A stretch of 64,000 nt of DNA from Candidatus Stammera capleta (lineage in GTDB: Bacteria > Pseudomonadota > Gammaproteobacteria > Enterobacterales > Enterobacteriaceae). Location of the stretch: the NCBI GenBank assembly GCA_015140255.1, contig CP043993.1:79579-143578 (forward strand), written 5' to 3'. A program made the position numbers and the translations under genes. The notes beneath the pieces are model-generated. The model ran no database searches and was not told where the DNA came from. It saw only the letters and a program-made list of their open reading frames with translations. Of the stretch, positions 24,527 to 39,824 are shown piece after piece (position 1 is the first letter of the stretch; each line of letters begins with the position of its first letter).

Positions 24527-25802
24527 AATTTTTAATCAAATATTTTTTAATAAACGAATATTTTTTAAATAAATTTTTAAAAGAATAATTAGACATAAAT
24601 ATACTAAAATAATAATTTTTACCATTATTACTTCATTCTTTAAAAAAAATTTTTTTTTTATATAGAATATTCCTCAATAAAATTGATAAATTAGAAGGAA
24701 CATAAATTAAATATTTCTTCCTATCTGAAAATAAATAAAAATTGATTATATCATATAAAAAATCAATTCCAAAATTATATTTAGCAGAAATTCAAATTCT
24801 TATAGGAAAATTTAAATTATTTAAATCAATTTTAATTTCAAAATTTTTTAATTTATCTATTTTATTCATAACCTGAATTACAGGTATATTATTAATATTA
24901 ATATCATCTAATATATAATTAACAGTATTAATACATTCTAAAAAATATAAATTAGAAGAATCAATAATATGTAAAATTAATTTAGAATAACAAATTTCTT
25001 TTAAAGTACTTTTAAAAGCATATTTTATGCTATTAGGTAAATTATGTATAAAACCAATAGTATCAGATAATAATACATTAGAATAAAATTTAAATTTATT
25101 AATTCTTCTTACATAAGTATCTAAAGTGGAAAAATAACCTTTACATAATTTAAAATTAGAATTAGTTAATAAATTAAATAAAGTAGATTTACCTGAATTA
25201 GTATATCCTACTAAAGAAATAACAGGAACATTATATCTATCACGTAATTCAATATTTTTATTTTTTTGATTAGATATTTTATATATACTATTATTAATAG
25301 TTTTAATTCTTTTTTTAATTATTCTTCTATCTATTTCTATTTGTTTTTCACCTGGTCCAGATATAAATTTTACTCCTCCTCTTTGACGTTCTAAATGACT
25401 TCATCTTCTTATTAATCTAGTACTTAAATAATTTAAGTAAGCTAATTCTACTTGAAGTTTAGCATAATTAGTATTCGCTCTTTTTTTAAATATATTTAAT
25501 ATTATAAAGGTTCTATTTAAAATAGAACATTTTAAAATATTCTTTAAATTATATTCTTGTGTACTTTTTAATACTAAATTAATAATTAATTTTTTAAAAT
25601 TAAATTTTTTTATAATTAAATTTAATTCATAAATTTTACCCAAACCTAAAAAATATTTTTTATTAGGATATCTAATATTAATTTCTAACATTTTTTTAAT
25701 ATTAAACCCAGAAGAATAAATTAATTGTTTAAATTCATTTCTTTCTATTATATTTAATTTATTAAAATATATAAAAACTACTAAAACATTATTATTATTC
25801 AA
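24519..25802 (-). CDS. hflX: Ribosome-associated GTPase HflX
   Basis: GTPase that splits stalled 70S ribosomes; 427 residues (E. coli 426). N-terminal domain has KYFLGLGKIYEL and ANTNYAKLQVELAYLNYLSTRLIRR, continuing through TGA-coded Trp into WSHLERQRGGV and GPGEKQIEIDRR. G motifs: GYTNSGKSTLFN, DTIGFIHNLP, NKIDK. Start is TTG at 25800-25802 with an AAAAGG site upstream; there is no in-frame ATG nearby. The stop overlaps the rlmB start. In E. coli hfq lies between miaA and hflX; here it is gone. Confidence 0.92.
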
Positions 25803-25813
25803 AAAAATACCTT

Positions 25814-26767
25814 TTAATCAATTAATTTAATTATAAAACTAAAAATTTTGCTAATTTCATTCTCATAATTTAAACCATTATAAATAATTTTAAAACTATC
25901 AGATCATTTTTTTAATCAAGTCAACTGTTTTTTAATTAAATATACAGTTTGACTAATAGTACTTTTAATCATTTCTAAATAAGAAATTTTTTTGTCAATA
26001 TATAATCACATTTGCTTATAACCAATACATTTCATACACGGTTTATTTATATTTAAATCTTTACGTAAATATAAATTTAATACTTCATCTTCAAATCCAG
26101 AAGATAACATTTTGTAAAATCTATTTTCTATTATTTTAATTAATTCAATTTTGTTTTTTGGTAAAATTAATATTTTATATATATCAAAATTTAAATTTAA
26201 TTTATTAATATTTTTAAAATAAGAAATATTTTTTTTAGTCATTAAAAATACTTCTAAATTACGTATAATTCTATATTTATCATTCAAATGAATATTTTTA
26301 TACATAGAAAAATCAATTAACTTTAAAATATTATACAAATAATTACAACCAAATTTAGAAAACAAATTATTTATATAAGAACGTATTAAATAATTATGTT
26401 TAGGTAATATATATAAACCATTAAATAAAACATTAAAATACATCATAGTACCACCAACTAATAAAGGAATTTTCTTTTTTATAAAAATAATATCATTTAA
26501 CTCCTTAATTAAATCAATAAAAAAATTTTTTACTGAATAGTAATCAATAGGATCAATAATATCTACTAGTCTATGATGAAAATATTTTAATTCTAAATTA
26601 CTAGGCTTAGCTGTACCTATATTTAAATTTCTATAAATTAAACCCGAATCAACACTAACTAATTCTAAAGGTAAAATTTTACATAATTCTATAGCTATAC
26701 GACTTTTACCAATACCAGTAGGACCAAGTATACAAAAAATTTTAGGAACATTTTTTTTTATAATCAT
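25814..26767 (-). CDS. miaA: tRNA dimethylallyltransferase
   Basis: Adds the dimethylallyl group to A37 of tRNAs reading UNN codons, important for an A/T-rich codon set. 317 residues (E. coli 316). P-loop GPTGIGKS near residue 15, SVDSGLIYRNLNIGTAKP, LVGGTMMYFNVL, and CIGYKQMW with TGA-coded Trp (the E. coli protein has GYRQMW). Its start overlaps the end of mutL. Confidence 0.94.
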
Positions 26768-28407
26768 ATATCATCTAAAAAATAAAAAAATAATTTATTA
26801 AAATTTAAAAAATAAAAACTTTTTTTTTTAAATTTATACCTGAAATTTATTCAATAATTATGAAAACTAAATATTAACTTCATTAAATTAAATCTATTTC
26901 ATCCATTATTAATAATAATATAATCAGATAATCAATATACTATAGATAAAATATTTTTATTTTTTTTAATAAATTTTAAAAAAGAAAAAAAAAACTTTTT
27001 AAGATCTAAATTTATAAAAAATATTGGAATACTATCAATTAAAACATAATTATTTTTATAAGATAAATTAATTCCTAACTTATATAAAACAAAAAACAAT
27101 TTTGTATTACTTAAAAACTTTTCCTTAGGTAAAAAAAATTTTAATTTATCTATTTTTTTAACTTCAATTAAACAAAAGTATTTTTTTTTTAATATTAATA
27201 TATTAAAATAATAATATATATATAATAAATCTGAAATTATTAATAAACCATCTTTTCTAATTGATAAAACAAAACGTTTATTAAAAATATTTATTATATT
27301 ACCAAAATAAATTGAAAAATAATATAAATAATTATTTAAAAAACATTTTTTTACATTAAAATTTTCTTGATTTTTTTTTATATATATTTTTTTATTAATA
27401 TTTTGAAAAAAAATATTTAAACTTTTATTTAATCTTCTTAAAATAATAGAAGGTTTTAAAAAAAAAATTTTACTTTTATTAGGACATATATTTATATTAA
27501 TATATTTACTATCAATAAAAAAAAATAATATATAAGAAAAAAATATATTTTTGTTTCATAAATCCAAAAAAAAATTATTTAATACCAAATATAATAAATT
27601 ATCTTTAGAGATAATTCTATTATTTAAAAAAACTAATTTAATATTTTTATTTTTTTCATTCTTTAAAATATATCCTTTTATAGAAAAAAATTTATCATAT
27701 ATATCAATATATTGATTATTAATAATGAATCTATCTCCATATACATATTTAATACGATCTAATATATTTAATTTATCATTATTATATTTAGTAATATAAT
27801 TTTTATATAAAATATTATCTCTATATATAGAGAAATCTATTTTATAATTTGATAAAACAAAATAATTAATAATCTGTTTAATATAAAATCATTCATTTTT
27901 ATTTAAAATTAATAACTTTTTTCTTTTAAAAATATCATTTAGAAATATATTTTTTACATTAACTATAGTACCAAAATTATGAGATATAGGTTTTAAATTA
28001 AAATCTAATAATTTATTTTTATTATTAAATAATAATCAACCATAATTTTTATTACTATATATAAATTTAGATGAAATACTAAAATTAGATATAGAACTTA
28101 TACAAGATAAAGCTATACCTCGAAAACCAAAAGTTTTTAAATATAAAAAATCATTTAAATTATATATTTTACTAGTAGTAAATTTTTTAATAGATAAAAA
28201 TAAATCTTTTTTACACATACCTAAACCATTATCTATTATTTCAATAGAATCTAAACCATTATTTAAAATTTTTATTTTAATTTTAGAAGATCTAGCATCT
28301 AAACTATTTTCCAATAATTCTTTTAAAACATCAGAAATATTATTAATTAACTCTCCTGTAGAAATTTTTCTAATTATTTTTTCTGATAAAAATCTAATAT
28401 TACTCAT
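26758..28407 (-). CDS. mutL: DNA mismatch repair protein MutL
   Basis: ATPase coupling MutS to downstream repair; 549 residues (E. coli 615). GHKL motifs in the first 110 residues: KELLENSLDARSSKI, IEIIDNGLGM, FTTSKI and TFGFRGIALSCISSIS. The usual GFRGEAL is GFRGIAL here, a change at a conserved Glu. The linker and C-terminal dimerisation domain are Lys/Asn/Phe rich and diverged. The frame passes through a TGA inside the miaA start (ATGA) and ends two codons later at TAA, overlapping miaA by ten bases. Confidence 0.9.
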
Positions 28408-28412
28408 AAAAT

Positions 28413-29204
28413 TTATTTATTTCTTAATATACATAATTTTTTTGCAAAATTATTAACACCTAAATAAATATATTTAGCTAATTTATATTGATATGATGTA
28501 TCAATTAATTTTTTTTCTTCTATAGGATTACTAATATAACCTACTTCTATTAAAATAGAAGGAATATAAAATAAAGATAAAATAAATAAATTATCATATT
28601 GTAAATAATTTTTATGTAAAAAAATAGTATTACGAAATTTATTAATTATTTCTAAAGCTAAATTTAAATTTAATTTATTAATTTTTTTATTAACATAAAA
28701 TAAAAAATTATTTAATTTATCATTTTTATAATTATTTATATATTTATACTTATTAAATCAAATAGAAGCTCCTCTAATATATTTATTATTATATATAGAA
28801 TTAACATGTATAGATAAAAATAAATTTGCATTTTTAATATTTACTATACGTAAACGATCTTTTAAAGAAACATAAATATCTTTAGATCTTATTAAAAAAA
28901 CCTTAAAATTTTTATTTAAATTTAAAAAATTAAATAATTTTTTACATATTAATAAAGTAATATCTTTTTCTTTAGTCCCATTTAAACCTATAGCTCCAGG
29001 ATCATTACCACCATGACCAGGATCTACCACAATATTAAATTTACATATTTTTTTTTTATTCATATATCTAAATTTAAAATCTTTATTTATTTTACTTAAA
29101 ATAAAATTTTTTTTACTTGATATAATAATATTTTTACTTTCAACTAATAAATTAAAAAAAAAATTTTTTAATATAAATATTAACAAAATTATAAAATTTA
29201 ACAT
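28413..29204 (-). CDS. amiB: N-acetylmuramoyl-L-alanine amidase, catalytic core only
   Basis: Periplasmic zinc amidase that cuts septal peptidoglycan. 263 residues, against 445 for E. coli AmiB. An N-terminal hydrophobic stretch (about residues 3-20) could be a signal or anchor. The Amidase_3 domain follows: VVDPGHGGNDPGAIG with zinc His, Glu in TKEKDIT, LSIHVNS with zinc His, and ILIEVGYISN with catalytic Glu. The AMIN domain and LysM repeats of E. coli AmiB are absent. Position between tsaE and mutL identifies it as amiB rather than amiA or amiC. Confidence 0.88.
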
Positions 29205-29665
29205 TATATAATAGTATTTAAAATATTTTTACCTAAATTAGAAAAAGATTTAACTAAAATAATTCGTTTATTTTTACTTAAAAAATAAAAATAAAAACAT
29301 AAATCAGAAGAAGGTAATAAATTTATAAATTTATCAGCTCATTCTACTAAACATATATTATTTTTATCAAAATAATCATATATTCCAATATCAAATAACT
29401 CATCAGAAGATAATATACGATATAAATCAAAATGATAAACTAAATAATTATGACATTTATATTCATTTATTAAAGTATAACTTGGACTATTAATTAATCC
29501 TTTAAATCCAAAATTTTTTATTAATAATCTACAAAAAAAAGATTTTCCAACACCTATCTCGCCACAAAAATATAAAAAAACAGGTTTCCTAATTAAAGAA
29601 GAAAATCTATTTGATAACAAAATGATATCTTTAATATTTCTAATCAAAAAAATTTTTTTACTCAT
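29204..29665 (-). CDS. tsaE: tRNA threonylcarbamoyladenosine ATPase TsaE
   Basis: P-loop ATPase for t6A37 synthesis; 153 residues, the E. coli length. Walker A CGEIGVGKSFFCR near residue 35, INSPSYTLINEY, VYHFDLYRI, and VEWADKF with TGA-coded Trp (E. coli has IEWP). Its stop shares a base with the amiB start (TAATG). Confidence 0.93.
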
Positions 29666-29677
29666 AAAATTACATTA

Positions 29678-29750
29678 AGCGGAAAACGAGATTCGAACTC
29701 GCGACCCTAACCTTGGCAAGGTTATACTCTACCAACTGAGCTATTTCCGC
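29678..29750 (-). tRNA. tRNA-Gly (GCC)
   Basis: Cloverleaf with acceptor GCGGAAA/TTTCCGC, D-arm AGCTCAGTTGGTAGAGT, anticodon loop TTGCCAA and T-arm GCGAGTTCGAATCTCGT. No encoded CCA. Its 5' part is overlapped on the same strand by the open frame of orn, whose first stop lies inside this gene. Confidence 0.95.
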
Positions 29751-30303
29751 AAAAACAATTATTTATAAAATATTTACGATAATATATCAATTCATAGATA
29801 GAATTTTTTATATCAGATAAAGCAGTATGTTTTTTTTTTAAATTTATATTTAATTTAATATTAGGAAATCATCTTACAATTAATTCTTTTACTGTACTAA
29901 CATCAATATATCTATAGTGAAAATAAGACTCCAAATTAGGCATATATTTAAATAAAAATCTCCTATCTTGTGCAACAGTACTACCACAAATAGGAGAAAC
30001 TCCTTTAGGAATCCATTTTTTTAAAAATTTTATTGTTTTATCTTCTGCTTCAAACTCACTTATTATACTACTTTTAACCTTATTTATAAGACCAGTAGAA
30101 TTATGAGTATCAATATTTCATTTATTCATTCTATTTAAATAACATTCTTTTTGAAATAAAACAATATTAGGACCTTCAGATAAAATATTTAAATCACTAT
30201 CTGTTATTAACGTAGCAATTTCTATAATCTTATCTATATCAGGATTTAAACCAGTCATTTCTAAATCTATTCAAATTAAATTTCTATTGTTATTCAGTAA
30301 CAT
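29722..30303 (-). CDS. orn: Oligoribonuclease
   Basis: DEDDh 3'-5' exonuclease that degrades two-to-five-base RNAs, usually essential. N-terminal [23 protein letters not shown] carries the first D-x-E pair; [10 protein letters not shown] and [17 protein letters not shown]-like sequence (HTALSDI) hold the later catalytic residues. Trp codons are TGA in LIWID and NKWNID, and TGG in the KWIPKG segment. The family normally ends near residue 181 at YYREHF; here the frame runs on 12 more residues into tRNA-Gly and stops at 29722-29724. Confidence 0.9.
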
Positions 30304-30325
30304 AAATTTAACCGTAAAATATTAA

Positions 30326-30399
30326 CGGTACGAACGGGACTCGAACCCGTGACCCCCAGCGTGACAGGCTGGTATTCTAACCAACTGAACTACCGCACC
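30326..30399 (-). tRNA. tRNA-Asp (GTC)
   Basis: Acceptor GGTGCGG with TCGTACC (two G-U pairs), anticodon loop CTGTCAC on stem CCAGC/GCTGG, T-arm ACGGGTTCGAGTCCCGT. It lies just after the 5S gene, like the distal tRNA-Asp of some E. coli rrn operons. Confidence 0.95.
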
Positions 30400-30403
30400 T
30401 ATT

Positions 30404-30523
30404 TTTTCTAGCAATGTCTTACTCTCACATAAGAAAAACCTACACTACCATCAGCGCTGTAACTTTTCACTTCTGAGTTCGAAATGGATTCAGGTGGTAC
30501 AATTACGCTATTTTCGCTAGAAA
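30404..30523 (-). rRNA. rrf: 5S ribosomal RNA
   Basis: About 120 bases. The transcript begins TTTCTAGCG, which pairs with the 3' end GCTAGAAA, and contains the conserved CCATTTCGAACTCAGAAGTG. Last rRNA gene of the operon; ends are set by alignment to the E. coli pattern and could shift by a few bases. Confidence 0.93.
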
Positions 30524-30531
30524 TAAATTAA

Positions 30532-30547
30532 AACATTTTTAAGTTGT

Positions 30548-30556
<9 letters not shown>
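30532..30556 (-). other. 23S processing stem, 3' arm
   Basis: This 25-base stretch is the exact reverse complement of 33465-33489. The two arms bracket 23S rRNA and would form a perfect 25-bp helix in the precursor, the expected RNase III substrate. Confidence 0.8.
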
Positions 30557-33464
<2,908 letters not shown>

Positions 33465-33471
<7 letters not shown>

Positions 33472-33489
33472 TCACAACTTAAAAATGTT
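33465..33489 (-). other. 23S processing stem, 5' arm
   Basis: Partner of 30532-30556 (perfect 25-base inverted repeat). It includes the first bases of 23S rRNA and the adjoining spacer after tRNA-Glu. Confidence 0.8.
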
Positions 33490-33511
33490 CTAAATCAATT
33501 TTAAAAGAAGA

Positions 33512-33584
33512 CGTCCCCTAGGGGATTCGAACCCCTGTTGTCGCCGTGAAAGAGCGATGTCCTAAGCCTCTAGACGAAGAGGAC
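33512..33584 (-). tRNA. tRNA-Glu (TTC)
   Basis: Sits in the 16S-23S spacer, as in several E. coli rrn operons. Acceptor GTCCTCT/AGGGGAC, anticodon loop CTTTCAC, T-arm AGGGGTTCGAATCCCCT. Probable substrate of MnmA. Confidence 0.95.
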
Positions 33585-33611
33585 TTATATAAATCCATTT
33601 ATTTTTATTAC

Positions 33612-33636
33612 AGATAACTTATATGAACACCTACAA
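33612..33636 (-). other. 16S processing stem, 3' arm
   Basis: The core ATATGAACACCTACAA (33621-33636) is complementary to 35303-35318 with one mismatch that becomes G-U in RNA; pairing continues outward with one more mismatch to 33612/35327. This is the expected RNase III stem around 16S. Confidence 0.7.
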
Positions 33637-33652
33637 ATATTTATCATTATAA

Positions 33653-35234
<1,582 letters not shown>

Positions 35235-35302
35235 AAAACAAATTATTAATTTTAATTTTTAAAAAAAAACTAAAAACTAAAATATTTTAAATAATGTAAA
35301 AA

Positions 35303-35327
35303 TTGTAGGTGCTCATATAAATTATCT
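35303..35327 (-). other. 16S processing stem, 5' arm
   Basis: Leader segment complementary to 33612-33636; see that arm. It lies between the boxA-like element and the 16S 5' end. Confidence 0.7.
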
Positions 35328-35328
35328 A

Positions 35329-35341
35329 TTTAAAAAGAACA
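35329..35341 (-). promoter_or_regulatory. boxA-like antitermination element
   Basis: On the transcript strand the leader reads TGTTCTTTTTAAAT directly upstream of the 16S processing stem; the E. coli rrn boxA is TGCTCTTTAACA at the same relative place. NusA and S10, which act with boxA, are both encoded in this window. Confidence 0.45.
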
Positions 35342-35365
35342 AAAAACCATAAAACTTATAGTCAT

Positions 35366-35394
35366 AATATAACAAGAAAAAAAAAATAAAACAA
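35366..35394 (-). promoter_or_regulatory. Likely sigma-70 promoter of the rRNA operon
   Basis: Reverse-strand TTGTTT (35389-35394) and TATATT (35366-35371) are separated by exactly 17 bases, placing the start near 35359, about 125 bases before 16S. The spacer is mostly T. It lies in the only gap between rplI and 16S, so it is the best candidate for the single rrn promoter. Confidence 0.5.
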
Positions 35395-35407
35395 GTCTTT
35401 TAAAAAA

Positions 35408-35860
35408 TTAAATAGAAATAATTTTAATAAAAAAATCAAATTTTTTTTTTTTATATAAAAAAATAAAAATTTTATGTTCAGATAAATATTTTAAAGGACC
35501 ATTAGGTAAAATAACAAAATTTTTCGGAATATTAAAATTTATTTTAGTAGATATAATTTTTGATATATAACTAGAATTTATTGAACCAAACAATCTACCA
35601 TTTTTACTACATTTACATTTAATTATTAAAGGAGATAAAGAATTTATTTTTTTATATAAAACATTAATCTCATATAATTCTTTTCTTTTTAATTCTAAAA
35701 TAGAAGTTAATTTTTCATTAAATTCTTTAATATTACTTTTAGTAGCATATATAGCTTTATCATAAGGAATTAAATAATTCCTTGCATAACCAGATTTTAC
35801 ATTTACTATACTACCTATTTTACCTAATTTATTTTTATTTAACAAAATTACTTTCACCAT
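35408..35860 (-). CDS. rplI: 50S ribosomal protein L9
   Basis: Two-domain protein at the L1 side, 150 residues (E. coli 149). MVKVILLNKNKLGKIGSIVNVKSGYARNYLIP is diagnostic of the N-terminal domain; the C-terminal domain has NGRLFGSINSSYIS. Ends the rpsF-rpsR-rplI group. Confidence 0.94.
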   Translation of the reverse strand: MVKVILLNKNKLGKIGSIVNVKSGYARNYLIPYDKAIYATKSNIKEFNEKLTSILELKRKELYEINVLYKKINSLSPLIIKCKCSKNGRLFGSINSSYISKIISTKINFNIPKNFVILPNGPLKYLSEHKIFIFLYKKKKFDFFIKIISI

Positions 35861-35874
35861 TATAAAACCTAAAA

Positions 35875-36102
35875 TTATTTATGTAAATCAGTATAAGCTA
35901 ATAAAGATAAATATCTAGCACGTTTTATAGATTTAGATATTAATCTTTGATATTTTACAGAAATTCCAGTAACTCTACTAGGAATGATTTTATTACATTC
36001 TGTAATATAATTTTTTAACAAATCTATATTTTTATAATCTATATTATGTTTTTTTTTACCTTTAAAGGGACAACATTTTTTGCGTTGATTAAATTTAAAC
36101 AT
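35875..36102 (-). CDS. rpsR: 30S ribosomal protein S18
   Basis: Platform protein that pairs with S6, 75 residues, the E. coli length. [20 protein letters not shown] and [21 protein letters not shown] match the family. Fourteen bases from rplI. Confidence 0.95.
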   Translation of the reverse strand: MFKFNQRKKCCPFKGKKKHNIDYKNIDLLKNYITECNKIIPSRVTGISVKYQRLISKSIKRARYLSLLAYTDLHK

Positions 36103-36117
36103 TTTATTTTTACCAAA

Positions 36118-36444
36118 TTATTTATTTATATTATTTAATATAATAGAACTATGTTTAATAGCTTTTTTTTTTTTTATAAACAAAAACCTTAATATACTGG
36201 AATTTAATTTTAAATCACTTTTTAATTTTTCCATCATATGGACATTTATTTCTATATTCATTAGTATATAATGTGCTTTATAATATTTTTTAATAGAATA
36301 AGCTAAATATCTTAAACCTCAATCTTCTAATCTATGAATTATTCCATTATTACTATCTATAATATTTGAATAGTATTTGATTATATCATTTACATATAAA
36401 CTTTTATTAGGATAAATCATAAAAATAATTTCATAATGACGCAT
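36118..36444 (-). CDS. rpsF: 30S ribosomal protein S6
   Basis: Partner of S18; 108 residues, lacking the acidic tail of E. coli S6. [43 protein letters not shown]; the Trp of EDWG is TGA and conserved in relatives. In E. coli priB lies between rpsF and rpsR; it is absent here. Confidence 0.93.
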
Positions 36445-36461
36445 ATAAATTCCTAAACAAA

Positions 36462-38990
36462 TTATTTTTTATTACAAATATATTTTAATTTTTTAATTTT
36501 TTTAAATAAATCTTTTGAAGATAAATTATCTAAATCAATACGTAATATTATATCAAATATAATATTATGTTTCTTATTAAAACATAAATTATTCTTCAAT
36601 AAAAATTTTTTATCTAAATAATTTAAAATTATTTTCTTAAATTTTTTATTAGAAATATCTAAAATTAATTTAGGAATACCTATTTTTTTTAAAATATTAT
36701 TACTAAAACTATTATAACAAATACCACTTTTAATTTTATATAATAAAATTAAATTATTATTTTTAATAATATAATCAAAATAGATATTTCTAATACCCTC
36801 TAAAAAATTACTTATTTTAGTTAATTCAAAAAAATGAGTAGAAAATAATAACATAGGTTTAATAATTTTAATTATATAATATAAACAAGATCAAGATAAA
36901 GATAAACCCTCATAATAAGAAGTTCCTCTACCCATCTCATCAATTAAAACTAAACTATTAATAGTAGCACAATTAATTATATTAGATATTTCACTCATTT
37001 CTACCATAAAAGTAGATTTATTATTAGAAATATCATCAGAAAAACCAATTCTAGTTAAAATTTTATCTATAGGTCCAATTAATAAAAAATCAGCAGGAAC
37101 ATAACAACCTATATAAGCCATAATACATATTATGGCAATTTGTCTCATATAAGTACTTTTACCTCCCATATTAGGACCAGTAATAATAAGATACTTTTTC
37201 TCTTTATCTAAAAATAAATCATTAGGTATAAAATTATTTTTAACATTATATTCTAATATAGGATGACGACCATTTTTTATTTTAATAAAATTATCAGATG
37301 TAAAAATAGGTTTTTTATAATTCAATATACGAGATCTGTCTAAAAAATTCATTAATACATCTAATTTAGCTATATAATGAGAAAATATCTTTAAATAATT
37401 AATATTTTTTAAAATAGTATCTATTATATTTAAAAAAATACCTTTTTCTAAAATATAAATTTCTTTTTTTAAATTTATTAAATTACTTTCATAAATCTTT
37501 AATTCAGAAATAACATATCTTTCAGAATGTTTTAAAGTTTGATACCTAATATAATTATTAGGTACTAGATGTAAATCACATTTATTTATTTGAATATAAT
37601 AACCATGTAAGTTACTATAATTTAAAAATAAACTTTTAATACCAGTTTTATTCTTCTCTATTTTTTCTAAACTAAATATTTTTTTTTTAATATTTAAAAT
37701 TGATTTACGTAAATTATCTAATTTAATATTATAACCTTCAGAAATAATATTTTTTTTATTTAAATTAGGATCATTAATAGAATCACTAATTAAATTAACA
37801 ATAAACGTTATTACATCTTTTCTATATATAAAAAAATCTATTATTTTAAAATTACTCTTTTCTTTAAATAAAGAAATAAAATTTAAAACTAATAATAAAT
37901 AATTCTTTAAATTTATTAAATCCTTACAATTAACTGTTTTTAAAGAAATTCTACCTAAAATTCTTTCTAAATCACCTATATTACTAAAAATTAATCTAAT
38001 TTTAACAAAATTAAATTTTAAAAATTCCATAATACTATGTCGATTAATTAATTCACTAATATTTCTAATAGGAAATAAAATTCATCTTCTTAACATTCTT
38101 TTTCCCATAGGAGTTACAACATTATTTAAAATATTTAAAAGACTATTTTTAGTATTACTAGAAAGAGAATCTACTAATTCTAAATTTTTAATAGTAAAAG
38201 AATCCATAAAAATAAATTTAGAATCATGAATTAATTTTAATTTATTTATATGAAGTAAATCAGTAAATTGCGTAGATTTAACATAATTTAAAATACTTCC
38301 CGCTGGATTTATACCTAAATTATCAGAACAAACACCAAAACAATTAAGATCTATAACATTAAAATGATTTAATAAACAAGTATAATTTTTATTAAAATTA
38401 AATTTATTTGACGATAAAAATTTAATACAATTTAATCATTTAATATTCTTTAAAAAAATATTACTTTTACTACAAATAATTTCTGATGGGTTAGTACATA
38501 ATAAATAATGTTTTAATCTTTCTAAACCAAAAACTTCTAACAAATAAAATCTACCAGAAGATACATCTAAAAAAGAATAACCAAAAATATCTTTATTATC
38601 TTTAGATCATATTGATGCAATATAATTATCTTTAAAATCATTTAAAAACTTATCTTCACTAACAGTACCTGGAGTAATAATACGAACAACTTTACGTTTA
38701 ATTAACTTATTAGTTAAAATATTATTATTAACTTGATTACATAAAACAATAGATTCACCTAAATTAACCAATTTAGATACATATATATCTAAAGAACGTA
38801 TTGGTATACCTGCCATAGGAACACTATCTTGATTAACAAATTTTTTTTTAGTTAAACTAATATTTAATAAAAGTGATATTTTTTTAGCATCATCATAAAA
38901 AAGTTCATAAAAATCTCCTATTTGATAAAATAATAAAATATTTGGATATTTACTTTTAATCTTTAAATATTGTTTAATAATAGGAACCAT
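36462..38990 (-). CDS. mutS: DNA mismatch repair protein MutS
   Basis: Mismatch sensor, 842 residues (E. coli 853). The mismatch-reading Phe-x-Glu lies in [14 protein letters not shown] near residue 26. The C-terminal ATPase has Walker [18 protein letters not shown], Walker [18 protein letters not shown] and a following helix with [10 protein letters not shown]. Several TGA-coded Trp interrupt the standard reading. With mutL it forms a mismatch-repair pair, uncommon in genomes this reduced; mutH is not seen. Confidence 0.94.
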
Positions 38991-39009
38991 ATTAATAATT
39001 TAAAATATA

Positions 39010-39399
39010 TTAACGTTTAGAATATTGAGGTCTACAACGAGATTTACGAAATCCATATTTTTTTCTTTCAACTTTTCTTGAATCACGAGTAATTAAACCA
39101 GCATTTTTTAAAAAAATACGTAAATCATTATTATATTTTAATAATATTTTAGTTATCGCATGTCTTATAGCAAATGCTTGACTAGAAACTCCTCCACCAT
39201 TAACTGTCACATAAAAATTATATTTATCCATATAACTATAATCATTTATTATTTTAAAAGGATAAAATATTAATAATTGTTTAACTTTACTATTAAAATA
39301 TTTCTTAAAAGAAATACCATTAACTGAAAATTTACCGTTACCTTTTTTCATAAAAACTCTAGCTGAAGATGTTTTACGCTTTCCAGTACTATATAACAT
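39010..39399 (-). CDS. rpsI: 30S ribosomal protein S9
   Basis: 129 residues (E. coli 130). STGKRKTSSARVFMKKGNGKF, GGGVSSQAFAIRHAITK, and the C-terminal RVERKKYGFRKSRCRPQYSKR-type tail whose final Arg touches P-site tRNA. Paired with rplM as in most bacteria. Confidence 0.95.
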   Translation of the reverse strand: MLYSTGKRKTSSARVFMKKGNGKFSVNGISFKKYFNSKVKQLLIFYPFKIINDYSYMDKYNFYVTVNGGGVSSQAFAIRHAITKILLKYNNDLRIFLKNAGLITRDSRKVERKKYGFRKSRCRPQYSKR

Positions 39400-39417
39400 T
39401 TAATTTCCCCTCAATTT

Positions 39418-39807
39418 TTAAATATCAATTAAAATTGGTTTCTGAGCATATTCTTTATAATTATCTCCAGAATATATTTTTAATCTTTTTAATTTTTTAT
39501 TAGATAATATATTTTTAGGTAACATACCTTTTATTGCATGTCGTATAATAAATTCAGGAGATTTTTTCAACATCTTATTAAAAGTAATATATTTTATACT
39601 ACCTACATATCCACTATGAAAATAATATTTCTTATTTTTAAATTTATTACCTGTTACTAATATTTTACTAACATTAATTAAAATAATATAATCACTATTA
39701 TTTTTATAAGGTAAATAATTAGATTTATTTTTACCAATTAATATATAAGCTATTTTACTAATTAATCTACCTAAAATTTTATTTTTTGCATCAATTAAAT
39801 ATCACAT
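39418..39807 (-). CDS. rplM: 50S ribosomal protein L13
   Basis: Early-assembly protein, 129 residues (E. coli 142). It starts MWYLIDAKNKILGRL with TGA-coded Trp, so the first 13 residues of E. coli L13 are absent. Then DYIILINVSKILVTGNK, YYFHSGYVGSIKYI and HAIKGMLPKN. Confidence 0.92.
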
Positions 39808-39824
39808 ATAATCCTAAAATATAA

